Source: a virus. From it: a stretch of DNA of 64,000 bases. The DNA lies in the IMG/VR virus record IMGVR_UViG_3300033571_003610, positions 33,191-97,190 of that record. One strand, 5' to 3'. Below the pieces are notes generated by a model. That model saw only the letters and a program-made list of their open reading frames with translations. It had not been told where the DNA came from and searched no databases. The position numbers were made by a program, and so were the translations under genes. Shown here piece by piece: positions 7,671 to 16,217 of this stretch (positions are counted from its first letter, which is position 1; every line of letters begins with the position of its first letter).

Positions 7671-8079
7671 CCAATTTTTCGGGCTCAAACCACTCCAAAA
7701 AGTCTTCGCAGTTATTCATAGTTAAGGGCACAAACTCCTTGGGTGCTTCTACTAGTTTAATAAAGTGTTCAGTTTTAAGTTCTTCGACAAAGGCTAAGAT
7801 GTCTTTAATGTCAATGTCGCCGATCCATTCGCTGAGCCCTGCTTCTGCGCTGGCAATCTTGTGTTTAAATTGTTGCTTGATTTTCTTTTCGGCTTCTTTA
7901 ACATCAATGTCTTCGCCGATCCAAAGACAAATAAACTCTTCGGTATAAACAGGACCCACGGCCTGTTGGTATGCCGCAAGACGAGTACGAATCTTGTCTA
8001 GTGCGGCAATACCAATCTTGAAGTCCCGAGGCTTTTTAACCCCCGGGCACTTGCGAAGATAAAGTCCGTAAGGTCTCAT
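7660..8079 (-). CDS. Unknown protein
   Basis: A 139-residue, mostly alpha-helical protein with charged segments (EEFICLWIGEDIDVKEAEKK). Its ATG overlaps the stop of the ParB-like gene by four bases (ATGA), which implies co-translation with it. No family is recognised. Confidence 0.75.
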   Translation of the reverse strand: MRPYGLYLRKCPGVKKPRDFKIGIAALDKIRTRLAAYQQAVGPVYTEEFICLWIGEDIDVKEAEKKIKQQFKHKIASAEAGLSEWIGDIDIKDILAFVEELKTEHFIKLVEAPKEFVPLTMNNCEDFLEWFEPEKLVDN

Positions 8080-9188
8080 TTTACAGGATAAGTCGCTTCA
8101 GGTTGACTCAACTTGTGCTTAGTGCCATGCTTCATATAAGTCAGCACAAGACCACTAGTAACTACAACGGGGTGAGCACCCAAGCTACCAAAATGGTCTT
8201 CAAACTGCTCCTTAAGACGAGTGTGGACTTTTTCACTTTGTCCATAGACCTTTTTCAAGATAGCGCCAAACTCTGTGTCAAAACTTGAAGGCAAAAGTTT
8301 GCCTGTTTGCACTTCGGTCTGTTGGAACAGTCGAGCCATTGCCAGCATCATAATACCGCGAACTTCTTCTTTAGGCCAAGTGTCACGATGAAACTTCAAA
8401 CTACGTGCAAGGTAAATGCCTTTGATGCCTGAACTGGCCTGTACAAGATCGTAAGCGCCGTACAAGTGTTCGATGTGACTAATGTCGCCGGCTTTGCTAC
8501 TGGCTCGCTTAACCTGACAGTTATTAGCGTCGACAATGTTTTGTACCATCACTGCTTCAGGCTCGCCGCACTCTACACTGATCATGTGTGCATCGTAATT
8601 ACCAACAGGTCGCTTGTTTTTCTTATTAATAGTCAAGAAGCTACGACCTGCTTTCAAGATAAGAATTTTTTCAGCTTCAGCAAGACTATGCTCGTTGTCG
8701 ATTTCTGCTTCGGTGTACCATACTGGAATATGGGTCCAACCCATACGCTCACAGACACGAGTAGTATGGTGTCCGTCCCAAAGTAGGTATTTGCCAGTTT
8801 TAGGATCCTTGATAGCACAAGGCACAATAATCATGTCAGGCTGAAAATCGACTTCAATCTTTTCTACGTGATTAGGTGCTACATCTCGTTGAAATCGAGG
8901 GTCAATGCCAACATCATCCATCGGTGCCCACGCAAATTGCGGCACACCTAAATTGCGAGGGTCGATACTCAAACGAGGAATAGCACTAGGGCCTAGTACA
9001 GCACTAATGGCTTCCCCAATATCCTTGTTAGGAATAATGCCATTAGTATAATTACGAGCCATTGTACGCAAATCAATAGCCGCATCTTCCATTTCGAATG
9101 GAACAGCATAGTTAGAAAGAAACGCTCGAATGCGTTGCTCTTTCTGTTTAGTCTTGCTGAGCTTGGTTACTTTGGTTTTCATCAACAT
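8076..9188 (-). CDS. ParB/sulfiredoxin-fold protein
   Basis: A 370-residue protein. The middle (about residues 95-165) has a ParB/Srx-like domain: PDMIIVPCAIKDPKTGKYLL, then WDGHHTTRVCERMGW, corresponding to the GxHR-type nucleotide-binding region. The C-terminal half has no recognised domain. ParB-fold domains in phages can bind nucleotides or DNA or act as nucleases, and the sequence does not decide between these. No strong ribosome binding site marks a unique start; a second ATG lies six bases downstream. Confidence 0.65.
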   Translation of the reverse strand: MLMKTKVTKLSKTKQKEQRIRAFLSNYAVPFEMEDAAIDLRTMARNYTNGIIPNKDIGEAISAVLGPSAIPRLSIDPRNLGVPQFAWAPMDDVGIDPRFQRDVAPNHVEKIEVDFQPDMIIVPCAIKDPKTGKYLLWDGHHTTRVCERMGWTHIPVWYTEAEIDNEHSLAEAEKILILKAGRSFLTINKKNKRPVGNYDAHMISVECGEPEAVMVQNIVDANNCQVKRASSKAGDISHIEHLYGAYDLVQASSGIKGIYLARSLKFHRDTWPKEEVRGIMMLAMARLFQQTEVQTGKLLPSSFDTEFGAILKKVYGQSEKVHTRLKEQFEDHFGSLGAHPVVVTSGLVLTYMKHGTKHKLSQPEATYPVK

Positions 9189-9194
9189 AATATA

Positions 9195-9509
9195 TTAGTT
9201 AAAAATTTCTGCAAGGTCTTCGTCATCCCAAAAGTAGCCCTGTCCGGGCTCATATTTGTTTTGGCTCAGTTCATCGAATGTTTCTCCGTTGTAGTATCTT
9301 TGGATAACCATTCGCCATCGTTCTTCAGGATGGTCTACTAGCTCAAAGCCATCAACTCGTCCATAGCCATCATAAGTGCCTGTAATGCGGTCGCCGTTTT
9401 TAAACAGCACTACAACCTGACTGGCAAAACCAAACGGGCCTGCGCCCACGGCATATTCACTCATCACAGGCTTTTGTGTTTTTGCACATTGCCAACTAAA
9501 GAATCCCAT
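9195..9509 (-). CDS. Unknown protein
   Basis: A 104-residue protein beginning MGFFSWQCAKTQKPVMS, a start common to a group of small phage and bacterial proteins. It has a beta-rich middle (VVVLFKNGDRITGTYDGYGR) and an acidic C-terminus. AGGAGC lies upstream of the ATG. Function is unknown. Confidence 0.72.
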   Translation of the reverse strand: MGFFSWQCAKTQKPVMSEYAVGAGPFGFASQVVVLFKNGDRITGTYDGYGRVDGFELVDHPEERWRMVIQRYYNGETFDELSQNKYEPGQGYFWDDEDLAEIFN

Positions 9510-9518
9510 GATAGCTCC

Positions 9519-9821
9519 TTACAGTTTAATATTAGTAACGTAAAGGTTTTTAATAACCTTATCTAGAAGTTCTTTTGACTTAGTACTTCCTGCGCCATAG
9601 ATTTCAAAATCTTTGAACAGCATAGTAACAGCCGCTCGAGCGGACTCCTGATCTTCGCCTCGATTATAAGCCATCCTAAGACGATTGTTAAGATAGGATG
9701 CTACTTTTTCAATTACAATCCTGGGGAACTGGTCAGTTTTAAGTCCCCACTGGTCGGCTGAAAAATTTACGGCGGCCGCCGACCTAACAACTAAGTTAGG
9801 ATGCGGTTTTCTAATGTTCAC
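9519..9821 (-). CDS. Unknown protein
   Basis: A 100-residue, mainly alpha-helical and basic protein. Its ATG overlaps the upstream stop by four bases (ATGA). No recognised domain. Confidence 0.72.
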   Translation of the reverse strand: MNIRKPHPNLVVRSAAAVNFSADQWGLKTDQFPRIVIEKVASYLNNRLRMAYNRGEDQESARAAVTMLFKDFEIYGAGSTKSKELLDKVIKNLYVTNIKL

Positions 9822-10045
9822 GAGTTTACCGTTTGAAACGGACTAAGTTCTTCAGAAACTAAGTCTTTAATCAAACGCTCCTGTGCGTCAGGCTTCCACT
9901 GATCAAACGGTCTAATACTTTGATCCGCAATCCACTGGAACACGATTTCCTTAGGACAGCCAAGCTCTCGAGCAATTTGTCCGGCATTAAGGCCTTCAAT
10001 AAACAACTGCTCGATGTCGTAACTGAGATCTTTCATTGCACCCAT
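9818..10045 (-). CDS. Small helix-turn-helix-like protein
   Basis: A 75-residue protein. The segment GLNAGQIARELGCPKEIVFQWI looks like a helix-turn-helix of the resolvase/transposase-linker type, so DNA binding is possible. The start at 10045 has GGGAG five bases upstream. A longer frame to 10270 lies wholly inside the upstream gene and is not used. Confidence 0.6.
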   Translation of the reverse strand: MGAMKDLSYDIEQLFIEGLNAGQIARELGCPKEIVFQWIADQSIRPFDQWKPDAQERLIKDLVSEELSPFQTVNS

Positions 10046-10046
10046 A

Positions 10047-10541
10047 TTAACTCCCGGTAGAAAGGTTAAGAACTTTAGAGTCGGCCTTAGTAGGCTTGAA
10101 CTGCTCAATAAAGATATGATGAGCATCACCACTGTCGCGAATAGCGGCATTAGCGGCAACATACAAAGCGGCCCAAGTGGAACCCATAATTTCTTTTGTA
10201 ACAGGCTTGTCACCCCAGTGATCTTTGTAAACCACATGAGTAGCACCTTCAAAGGGGTGGCGGTCAGCAAGATTGTCTACTTCGTAGATGCTCCAGGTGC
10301 TATGGTCTAGACCCAACTGAGCCTTGACATCGTCGTAGTGGTTGCTTTTTGTTTCAAATGCCTTGTGGTCTTGCTCGTAAGCACCTTTAAGGCTGTCACG
10401 CAGAGTCTTGGCAATCTGCTCCAACTTCTGACCTTCATAGACATTGCCGTTGAGCAATTTATTAACCATGCAATCTAATTCCCAAAGACCGTTATGCAGG
10501 GTCTTGAATTCTTCAGCAGTAAGGGTGGGGCTACAATTCAT
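10047..10541 (-). CDS. Unknown protein
   Basis: A 164-residue protein with an N-terminal helical region (residues 1-60) and a mixed C-terminal region containing FEGATHVVYKDHWGDKP. It has GGAG upstream and a consensus promoter, and leads a group of at least three genes (to 9519). Confidence 0.75.
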   Translation of the reverse strand: MNCSPTLTAEEFKTLHNGLWELDCMVNKLLNGNVYEGQKLEQIAKTLRDSLKGAYEQDHKAFETKSNHYDDVKAQLGLDHSTWSIYEVDNLADRHPFEGATHVVYKDHWGDKPVTKEIMGSTWAALYVAANAAIRDSGDAHHIFIEQFKPTKADSKVLNLSTGS

Positions 10542-10571
10542 TGTGAACTCCTTTTGTTAAGCAATGTCAAT

Positions 10572-10600
10572 ATTATACAATTAATTGGATTTATTGTCAA
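10572..10600 (-). promoter_or_regulatory. Consensus sigma70 promoter
   Basis: TTGACA (10600-10595), 17-base spacer, TATAAT (10577-10572). The spacer is nearly identical to that of the promoter at 7183-7211, as if copied. Confidence 0.88.
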
Positions 10601-10601
10601 C

Positions 10602-10862
10602 TCACAGGGTATTTAGAAATTGTTGTAAAACTACAACATCTTTAAATACTTGGGTTCCGTGTCTGTTAGTACGCACTAACATAAAATTTCTGTTATAAAT
10701 TTCCACAGTGGCATCCAGGGTTCTGGCACGACCAAAAGTAACGGCTAGAAATTTATGACCTTTTGCATTAACATGCTGACCCTGTAGCACACCGTATGGT
10801 GCTGAAAAGTCCTGCTGGCAAGCCCAGGCATAGACAGCATCAGAAATTTGTTGGCTGTTCAT
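10602..10862 (-). CDS. Unknown protein
   Basis: An 86-residue protein starting MNSQQISDAVYAWACQQDF with a beta-rich C-terminal half. The ATG lies one base beyond the upstream stop; an upstream in-frame extension falls inside the preceding gene and is rejected. Function is unknown. Confidence 0.68.
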   Translation of the reverse strand: MNSQQISDAVYAWACQQDFSAPYGVLQGQHVNAKGHKFLAVTFGRARTLDATVEIYNRNFMLVRTNRHGTQVFKDVVVLQQFLNTL

Positions 10863-10863
10863 A

Positions 10864-11172
10864 TTACCATGCGTGATAGATAACCATGTGATCCACGCCA
10901 GGCACAACACCTACGGGGCGATAGACCTGTTGTTCGCCGTCCCACTGGTCCGGGTCGAAAAGTTTGTCCTCAGGACCCACTGGAGTAAAGCGAACAGTCT
11001 TGCCAGTGTGATGGCTCTTGACGTAAAATTCCTTGGGCATGCCAAAGAACTCTGACGCCAACTTAAGAACCTTGCGGCTCTTGTCGTATTCGCAGAACTT
11101 GAGATCCACGGTAGGAATTGATTTCATATAAGCCCTAAAGAGTGCAGGGTTATTGGCAACGACTTTGTCCAT
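10864..11172 (-). CDS. Unknown protein
   Basis: A 102-residue protein. The ATG at 11172 follows the stop of the 46-codon gene upstream (TAA, one base, ATG), and so is preferred to the 140-codon frame that runs back over that gene. It is rich in basic and aromatic residues (FYVKSHHTGKTVRFTPVG). No family is recognised. Confidence 0.68.
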   Translation of the reverse strand: MDKVVANNPALFRAYMKSIPTVDLKFCEYDKSRKVLKLASEFFGMPKEFYVKSHHTGKTVRFTPVGPEDKLFDPDQWDGEQQVYRPVGVVPGVDHMVIYHAW

Positions 11173-11173
11173 G

Positions 11174-11314
11174 TTAGGCCACGTGAAAGGGGTTACGACG
11201 ACGCAGGTGTGCCAGTGCGGCTTCCTTAGTGTCAAAACGACCGCTGATTGGGGTATCGTGGCGCCCACGTACAATGTACCAACCATTAAGCATTTTATTG
11301 AACACTACTCGCAT
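11174..11314 (-). CDS. Very small unknown protein (46 aa)
   Basis: A 46-codon frame beginning MRVVFNKMLNGWYIVRG. AAGGAG lies eight bases before the ATG, a consensus promoter sits at 11343-11371, and its stop is one base from the next start. This arrangement supports a real gene although it is short. It is basic (HLRRRN near the end). Confidence 0.65.
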   Translation of the reverse strand: MRVVFNKMLNGWYIVRGRHDTPISGRFDTKEAALAHLRRRNPFHVA

Positions 11315-11342
11315 ATCGAAGCTCCTTTTTCAGTATGCCATA

Positions 11343-11371
11343 ATTATACAATAAATTGGATTATTTGTCAA
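11343..11371 (-). promoter_or_regulatory. Consensus sigma70 promoter
   Basis: TTGACA (11371-11366), 17-base spacer, TATAAT (11348-11343), upstream of the 46-codon gene and the genes after it. Confidence 0.87.
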
Positions 11372-11375
11372 CCAA

Positions 11376-11615
11376 TTAAAGTGCCCTATACAAGCCCAAG
11401 GCGCAGATAGTCATACTTACAATATTAACAAGGATCTGGGGACCGTTGCGAACACGCAACGCCCATATCAAAAATGCTATAGTACCCAGGCTAAAAGCCA
11501 GGATATTCCAGGGTCTAACATTAAAGTTGTACTCTATTAGAGTATTAAGTGTGTGGCCACTAACAATGGCTATTGCACCTATCCATTGAACTATTTCATC
11601 GAAATTTCTTTTCAT
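11376..11615 (-). CDS. Small membrane protein, probably leaderless mRNA
   Basis: A 79-residue protein with two or three hydrophobic helices (about residues 9-20, 34-52 and 58-76). The ATG lies only six bases after the -10 box of a strong promoter, so the transcript should start at or next to the ATG and lack a ribosome binding site. Function is unknown. Confidence 0.68.
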   Translation of the reverse strand: MKRNFDEIVQWIGAIAIVSGHTLNTLIEYNFNVRPWNILAFSLGTIAFLIWALRVRNGPQILVNIVSMTICALGLYRAL

Positions 11616-11621
11616 AGTCCA

Positions 11622-11650
11622 ATTATACAATAAATTGGATTTTGTGTCAA
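11622..11650 (-). promoter_or_regulatory. Consensus sigma70 promoter, leaderless type
   Basis: TTGACA (11650-11645), 17-base spacer, TATAAT (11627-11622), then six bases to the ATG at 11615. Confidence 0.87.
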
Positions 11651-12237
11651 CCTTTGTCTTTGAGCATTATATTTTTTAACATATACATAGGAACTTCTAT
11701 AATATGACGATGATGCCCTGCCCATATATTTTCAGCAGTAGGATTTTTTTCGTTACTGTTGGGTGTTCTGGCCACATATCGATGTATTAAATATACGCTA
11801 GCCCAGCCTTCAGTGACAATATCAACCGGATAGAAAGAAGGTACCATATATGGTACGGTGATAGGCAAAGTAAGTAATGTGTTATTATCGTCGCCTTTAA
11901 AATGAACTGTTATTTTTCCGCTTAAAGGAAAAATAGTAGCCCACGGTGCAGAAACTTTTCCTATGCTTCGATCGCCCTTGCTGACTAACTCGTCTTTTAA
12001 TTTTAAACTAGTTGACCAAGTATGATTTTTTTGTTGCCCTATTAGGTCAACTGAAGCAGAAAAAACTGTTTTATTAGGCCATAGCATTGCCTTTCGCCAA
12101 AGTCTACCGTTAATCACAGTTAGTCTATTAACAGGTTCCCTTGATTCGATAGTGTGCTGTTCCCAAATATCGATAAATTCATTAACGTCTTCTTCGGAGC
12201 CAGTTCTAAACTTTAATTCAAAGTAAGGCAAGTGCAT
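11647..12237 (-). CDS. Unknown protein
   Basis: A 196-residue protein, mainly beta-rich with many aromatic residues and no visible catalytic motif. It lies at the end of the unit containing 12246-13299. No family is recognised. Confidence 0.7.
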   Translation of the reverse strand: MHLPYFELKFRTGSEEDVNEFIDIWEQHTIESREPVNRLTVINGRLWRKAMLWPNKTVFSASVDLIGQQKNHTWSTSLKLKDELVSKGDRSIGKVSAPWATIFPLSGKITVHFKGDDNNTLLTLPITVPYMVPSFYPVDIVTEGWASVYLIHRYVARTPNSNEKNPTAENIWAGHHRHIIEVPMYMLKNIMLKDKG

Positions 12238-12245
12238 GATTTTAT

Positions 12246-12650
12246 TTACTCTATATATACCTGTTCCAAATAAATTTTAAGCAAATCTTCGGGAAACTGA
12301 TTTTCACTTTTCCATTCCAGCCTACGTCTAATTAAGTTGAACCATCCGGGACCAGAGTCGCCTAGTGCATCTAACTTTCTGTTATAAAAGAAATCAGTTA
12401 CCCATTCTTGTCCTGGTTGCATTACTCGAGGCAATTGATCTTTGATACTGTTGTAGTCATTGAGCAAGATATCTTTACTGAGATTGCCAACCCCTGCACC
12501 ACAGAACTTGCCGATTAGTGCGAGGCACAACACCGGGGTCAGTGCAATATCAAACCATACAACCCAGTCTTTATTGACTCTAACTGGTCGTCTGGACAGC
12601 GTACTGACCAACTTGGCTTGATTAAATTCTTCAATAGAGAGTGCTGTCAT
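12246..12650 (-). CDS. Unknown protein
   Basis: A 134-residue protein with one hydrophobic segment (WVVWFDIALTPVLCLALIG, about residues 28-46) and a charged helical C-terminus. Its start overlaps the nucleotidyltransferase-like gene by 20 bases. Confidence 0.7.
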   Translation of the reverse strand: MTALSIEEFNQAKLVSTLSRRPVRVNKDWVVWFDIALTPVLCLALIGKFCGAGVGNLSKDILLNDYNSIKDQLPRVMQPGQEWVTDFFYNRKLDALGDSGPGWFNLIRRRLEWKSENQFPEDLLKIYLEQVYIE

Positions 12651-13299
12651 CCTTAACTTTCCAATCTAAATCTGGCAAACTCAAATAGTGCTTGAGTTCT
12701 TCTTTGGGCATTTTGTATCCGTAGATATTATATTTGATAAATCTTGTGAGAAAGCCTTCAGGCGAATATCGTGTACAACGTAAACGCTGATGTGCAATAT
12801 CTTCTAATGCTTGTTCATCAAAAGTAAACTGCCCTTGACCGTCTGTGGCTACTTTGCAAACACTAAAGTCGAAATCATTAAAAATTTCTTCTATACAGGT
12901 ATAGTATTTCTTTTTAATCATTTGTACTTTGTATTCATTGATAGTATTGTCGGAGAATACACTAGTGATACCTTTAAGTAACCCAACCCAGTCAGTGTTA
13001 GCTCCGTCAACTAAAGGTGTAGTTTCAGTAGCTTCCTTAGACCAATCACTGGATACAGTTACCGTGGTTGCATTGTCAGTTTCATAAGGGCTAGATACTC
13101 TGTACCGGTTTATATTTTGTACAGAATGTTGCCATAGTTTTTCGCTAGGATACCATACGTCAATGTCGTTTAAAGGACTTCCTAAAAATAAACAACGAGC
13201 CGCACCGCCTGCGATCCAAGCGCCCTTGCCCACATGTAGTGCGTCCAAAAGTTTTGGTGGTAAATGTTTGGATTTGTCTTCAATATAGATAGTATGCAT
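12631..13299 (-). CDS. Nucleotidyltransferase-fold protein
   Basis: A 222-residue protein. The N-terminal segment WIAGGAARCLFLG followed by NDIDVWYPS fits the GG(A/S)xR...DxD motif of the polymerase-beta-like nucleotidyltransferase superfamily (poly(A) polymerase/CCA-adding head type). The rest does not match a complete tRNA nucleotidyltransferase. The substrate is unknown. A weak promoter lies at 13306-13334. Confidence 0.6.
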   Translation of the reverse strand: MHTIYIEDKSKHLPPKLLDALHVGKGAWIAGGAARCLFLGSPLNDIDVWYPSEKLWQHSVQNINRYRVSSPYETDNATTVTVSSDWSKEATETTPLVDGANTDWVGLLKGITSVFSDNTINEYKVQMIKKKYYTCIEEIFNDFDFSVCKVATDGQGQFTFDEQALEDIAHQRLRCTRYSPEGFLTRFIKYNIYGYKMPKEELKHYLSLPDLDWKVKDDSTLY

Positions 13300-13305
13300 A
13301 GAACA

Positions 13306-13334
13306 AGTGTAGCATTAATCGTTTTTAGAGTCAA
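13306..13334 (-). promoter_or_regulatory. Weak sigma70-type promoter
   Basis: TTGACT (13334-13329), 17-base spacer, TACACT (13311-13306), just upstream of the gene at 12631-13299. Four of six -10 bases match. Confidence 0.45.
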
Positions 13335-13674
13335 GGCTGACGCCAACCGTTTGGCCCAAGTGCTCAATGTCACCGCCATTTAGTTTAAGCATGAAAGCAT
13401 CTTGTTCGCTAAAAAGCCAAATAGCACTACCAGTTATGTAATAGGGAAAGGTCATGGATCTTTCCAAAATTATCAAGTGCTTGCTTCGAATTCTATGTTC
13501 TTTATCTAAGGGAATTTTGTAACTAGTGAATATTGGTTGTAGCAGTAAAAAACCTTGCTTGGTTAATCTTGTGCCTTTACCCTTGTTGTAATTGTAAAAA
13601 ATAGTCCAAGGATTTACTTTGTCTAACTTGTGGTACTTTTTAATTTCTTCAACAATAACTTCACTTAGGTTCAT
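13315..13674 (-). CDS. Unknown protein
   Basis: A 119-residue protein with an N-terminal helix and a C-terminal segment YYITGSAIWLFSEQDAFMLK. A similar ending (NEFFMLQLQGG) occurs in the protein at 15969-16217, so the two may be related. Overlaps the upstream gene by 14 bases. Confidence 0.7.
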   Translation of the reverse strand: MNLSEVIVEEIKKYHKLDKVNPWTIFYNYNKGKGTRLTKQGFLLLQPIFTSYKIPLDKEHRIRSKHLIILERSMTFPYYITGSAIWLFSEQDAFMLKLNGGDIEHLGQTVGVSLDSKND

Positions 13675-13957
13675 CTGATATGGGTTTCCCTTGTGTTAAT
13701 TCAAACACTTGGAATTTATCAGTTTTGAAAAGTTTGTTAAGTCTTTCGGCTAGATTAAAAGCATGGCCGCTGTTACTAAAGCTAACCTTTTTGTATTTCG
13801 GCCCCGGGTAATTTACTAGGCTATTTAAACTGCGAAGATTAATAGGGTGCCCGTCATAAAAGACTGCATAAATGGCGTCGGCTTCTAATATTTGCTCGCT
13901 TTTATAGGTTTTGGGATTAGTGTAGTCTAACAGTATCTGTGGTTTCGGTCTCGCCAT
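13661..13957 (-). CDS. Unknown protein
   Basis: A 98-residue basic protein of alpha/beta character. The leader contains AGAGGAAG and, further upstream, a hairpin with a late promoter element (13973-13988). No function is recognised. Confidence 0.7.
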   Translation of the reverse strand: MARPKPQILLDYTNPKTYKSEQILEADAIYAVFYDGHPINLRSLNSLVNYPGPKYKKVSFSNSGHAFNLAERLNKLFKTDKFQVFELTQGKPISDEPK

Positions 13958-13972
13958 CTTAACTTCCTCTTC

Positions 13973-13988
13973 ATGGATATTTATCCAT
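13973..13988 (-). promoter_or_regulatory. Late promoter element within an inverted repeat
   Basis: ATGGAT and ATCCAT flank AAAT, so the minus strand reads GGATAAATATCC: a TAAATA element centred in a six-base-pair palindrome, upstream of the gene at 13661-13957. Confidence 0.5.
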
Positions 13989-14013
13989 TAAAGCAAGTTT
14001 TATTGGCGTTAAG

Positions 14014-14217
14014 TCACTTAAAAGTGCCGCCGTCAGTAGCTTGTAGGGCAGTTATAACTGGCGGTTTTTCAACGGCTTTTATGCTTAAATTTGCAATTAC
14101 AGCCAGTAAAGATACAGCATCTGCGGTACTTAGACGTATATCTTTGCTATGAGTCCTAGTAGCAGTCTCTACAGTATCACTGAGCTTTTTAACTACAGCG
14201 AAATTAAGTTCTTTCAT
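14014..14217 (-). CDS. Unknown small protein
   Basis: A 67-residue helical protein (MKELNFAVVKKLSDTVETA at its start). Its start overlaps the upstream gene by 14 bases. No recognised family. Confidence 0.68.
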   Translation of the reverse strand: MKELNFAVVKKLSDTVETATRTHSKDIRLSTADAVSLLAVIANLSIKAVEKPPVITALQATDGGTFK

Positions 14218-14671
14218 TTTTCTTACGTTGAATAGCTACCATCATGTCCGCTTGTGTCTTAAAGGGACCGATATAACTATAGCCTTTCAAAGTATTTAAT
14301 CTAGGACAAAAACTAGTAGTCCAGCCATTTGGAAACTTAATACCATAGTATCCAGCCGCATGAAAACTTTTTGATTTTTCTGTTTTAGTAAAAACAGGTA
14401 AACCATCTTGTTCACTTTTATTAAAAATCTTATTCCAGCTGGTCGGATAGTCCTGTACAAAATCGTTACTATTTTTAATGTTTACTTCTTGAGCACTAGC
14501 ACCTAAATTAACTTTTAGTTCGTCCTCTAGCACTTTAACATCAGTATATCTTTTAAGGCCACCTTTAAAGCTCAAGGTAAACACATTGTCACCATTATGA
14601 ATAGTGCCAATTTTCTGCCCGCTTTCTTCAAGTATCCAAAACTTGCCGGGCATGATAGTTTTTGCTAACAT
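14204..14671 (-). CDS. Unknown protein
   Basis: A 155-residue protein; the N-terminal half looks like a small beta domain (KIGTIHNGDNVFTLSFKGG). I place the start at 14671, one base past the stop of the 5' nuclease gene; an ATG at 14686 is an alternative, and neither has a good ribosome binding site. Confidence 0.65.
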   Translation of the reverse strand: MLAKTIMPGKFWILEESGQKIGTIHNGDNVFTLSFKGGLKRYTDVKVLEDELKVNLGASAQEVNIKNSNDFVQDYPTSWNKIFNKSEQDGLPVFTKTEKSKSFHAAGYYGIKFPNGWTTSFCPRLNTLKGYSYIGPFKTQADMMVAIQRKKNERT

Positions 14672-14672
14672 A

Positions 14673-15653
14673 TTAATATTTTGCATTCAAATAATTTACA
14701 TGATCATCTGGTCGCTTGGCAATTTCTTGTAAGTCCCATTTACCACAGAATCTCAAAAACTCTACACCTACTTGTCGTTTAGGCTCTTTTTGCAAGCATT
14801 CTGCAATAGTTGTATCCAGTGCTAGTTTAATGTTATCGGGCTGTTGTGTCAAGTCGATAATGCGTTTATTTTCTTCATATCGATCACGAACCCTGTGTTC
14901 TTTACCGTCGTGGTCGGTCCAACGCTGAAGCATGAGATTGTTCCAATTATAGCCTTTGTCAGTTCTGTCGGCAAAGGCTTCACGCAGGCCAACTTTATTT
15001 TTGGTACCTTTTTCACGCACACCTGGATAAGCACTAAAGACATTATCGCTAGTATCGCCACGCATACACTTCTCGAAAAGAAGCCATTGCGGATCTTCGA
15101 CTACTTTGGGAGTTTTAGTTTTTTTATCTAGTACGGGGCGACCTTTGTCGTCGAAAATACCATCAACAGTAATTGTTTCTTTGGTAATACCGTTGTACTG
15201 TTTTACATTGGTAGCCAGTAACTGATAAAAGTCGCTGTCGCTACTGACTATCACATGTTCGGCTTCGGGATGATTTTGAATCCAGCGAGCAATAAAATCA
15301 TCTGCTTCACAATTTTCGTGTCGAAGTGTAGTGCAGTTAGTCTTTTCTGTTAGAAACTGTTTGAACTGATCAAAGGCTTCCCAAAACATTTTATCTTCTT
15401 CGGCTTCTCTTTCAGTTAGTGCGGCACGAGCAGCCGCACGATTGGCCTTATAAGCAGGATAAACATCTTTGCGCCACGAGCGACCTTCGAAACAGAAGAT
15501 AACGTGTTTACCCTGGAAGTCTCGCCATACCTTATTAATACTGGCAAACATAATATGGTAAGCCATGCCTACTTTAGTTTCAGGGTCGTCTCCCCTAACA
15601 ACGTGGCGAGCACGAAAAAACATATTACTAGCATCGACTAGGATATAAGTCAT
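14673..15653 (-). CDS. 5'-3' exonuclease / RNase H (T4 Rnh type, FEN family)
   Basis: A 326-residue PIN/FEN-fold nuclease expected to remove RNA primers and 5' flaps during replication. Acidic metal-site motifs are visible: ILVDASN (start), FCFEGRSWRKDVYPAYKANR, ENCEADDFIARW and IVSSDSDFYQL, then a helix-hairpin-helix-like region around GDTSDNVFSAYPGVREKG. Length and order fit the phage T4 RNase H / Pol I 5'-nuclease family. It is the main replication gene outside the polymerase cluster. Confidence 0.9.
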   Translation of the reverse strand: MTYILVDASNMFFRARHVVRGDDPETKVGMAYHIMFASINKVWRDFQGKHVIFCFEGRSWRKDVYPAYKANRAAARAALTEREAEEDKMFWEAFDQFKQFLTEKTNCTTLRHENCEADDFIARWIQNHPEAEHVIVSSDSDFYQLLATNVKQYNGITKETITVDGIFDDKGRPVLDKKTKTPKVVEDPQWLLFEKCMRGDTSDNVFSAYPGVREKGTKNKVGLREAFADRTDKGYNWNNLMLQRWTDHDGKEHRVRDRYEENKRIIDLTQQPDNIKLALDTTIAECLQKEPKRQVGVEFLRFCGKWDLQEIAKRPDDHVNYLNAKY

Positions 15654-15655
15654 TT

Positions 15656-15982
15656 TTAACCTTTACGTTTTTGCAGAACATCTGCGTCAGCTATAAACTT
15701 TTCTTCTTCAATAGTACTGCGAGCAATACTGTTGCACAAATCATTGAACCAAGCGTCAACAATAATGTCAGGAGTAGAACCCTGATACCCTGCCCTACTT
15801 AGCATTGTAACAAAATGATCGTTCCAGTCAAGTTCAAAAAAGCCTTGATTTGGATTTTCCGGATCAACATCAACTTTAACTACTTTAACCCAAGGCTCAC
15901 CTTTAAGTGTAGCTTGGTCTTTTTCACTACGGGTTTCTTCTTTCTTTTTAAAGAAACGTTTAATTTTATCAACGAATGCCAT
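15656..15982 (-). CDS. Unknown protein
   Basis: A 108-residue protein with a basic N-terminus (MAFVDKIKRFFKKKEETR) and an acidic alpha/beta middle. GGGAGG lies upstream of the ATG and a promoter at 16001-16030. It precedes the 5' nuclease gene, so a replication-related role is possible but unsupported. Confidence 0.72.
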   Translation of the reverse strand: MAFVDKIKRFFKKKEETRSEKDQATLKGEPWVKVVKVDVDPENPNQGFFELDWNDHFVTMLSRAGYQGSTPDIIVDAWFNDLCNSIARSTIEEEKFIADADVLQKRKG

Positions 15983-16217
15983 TTTTCAGTCCTCCCTGTA
16001 ATTGTAACATAAAGAACTCATTTTTGTCAATATATCTATATTCATGAATTGGATCGCCTGGTCCAGTATACATTCTATGGGCCTGTGCTACTGTTTGCAT
16101 CCACATCCATTTATTGGTTTTGGCGCAACGTTTTGGAATTAGTGCAAATTTGTAAGTCCAATCTGCTCGTTCCCAAAAGTAATCGTATGATTGGACTTCA
16201 CTGTCTTGGTACATCAT
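15969..16217 (-). CDS. Unknown protein
   Basis: An 82-residue protein rich in aromatic residues (YDYFWERADWTYKFALIP). It ends NEFFMLQLQGG, resembling the C-terminal region of the protein at 13315-13674. Starts inside the end of the upstream gene. Confidence 0.68.
   Translation of the reverse strand: MMYQDSEVQSYDYFWERADWTYKFALIPKRCAKTNKWMWMQTVAQAHRMYTGPGDPIHEYRYIDKNEFFMLQLQGGLKNGIR
16001..16030 (-). promoter_or_regulatory. Sigma70-type promoter
   Basis: TTGACA (16030-16025), 18-base spacer, TACAAT (16006-16001), with a short leader before the gene at 15656-15982. It lies inside the upstream gene. Confidence 0.65.

Noticed and set aside
9818-10270. Longer version of the helix-turn-helix-like protein
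   Set aside because: The extra 75 residues lie inside the upstream gene, and GGGAG supports the ATG at 10045.
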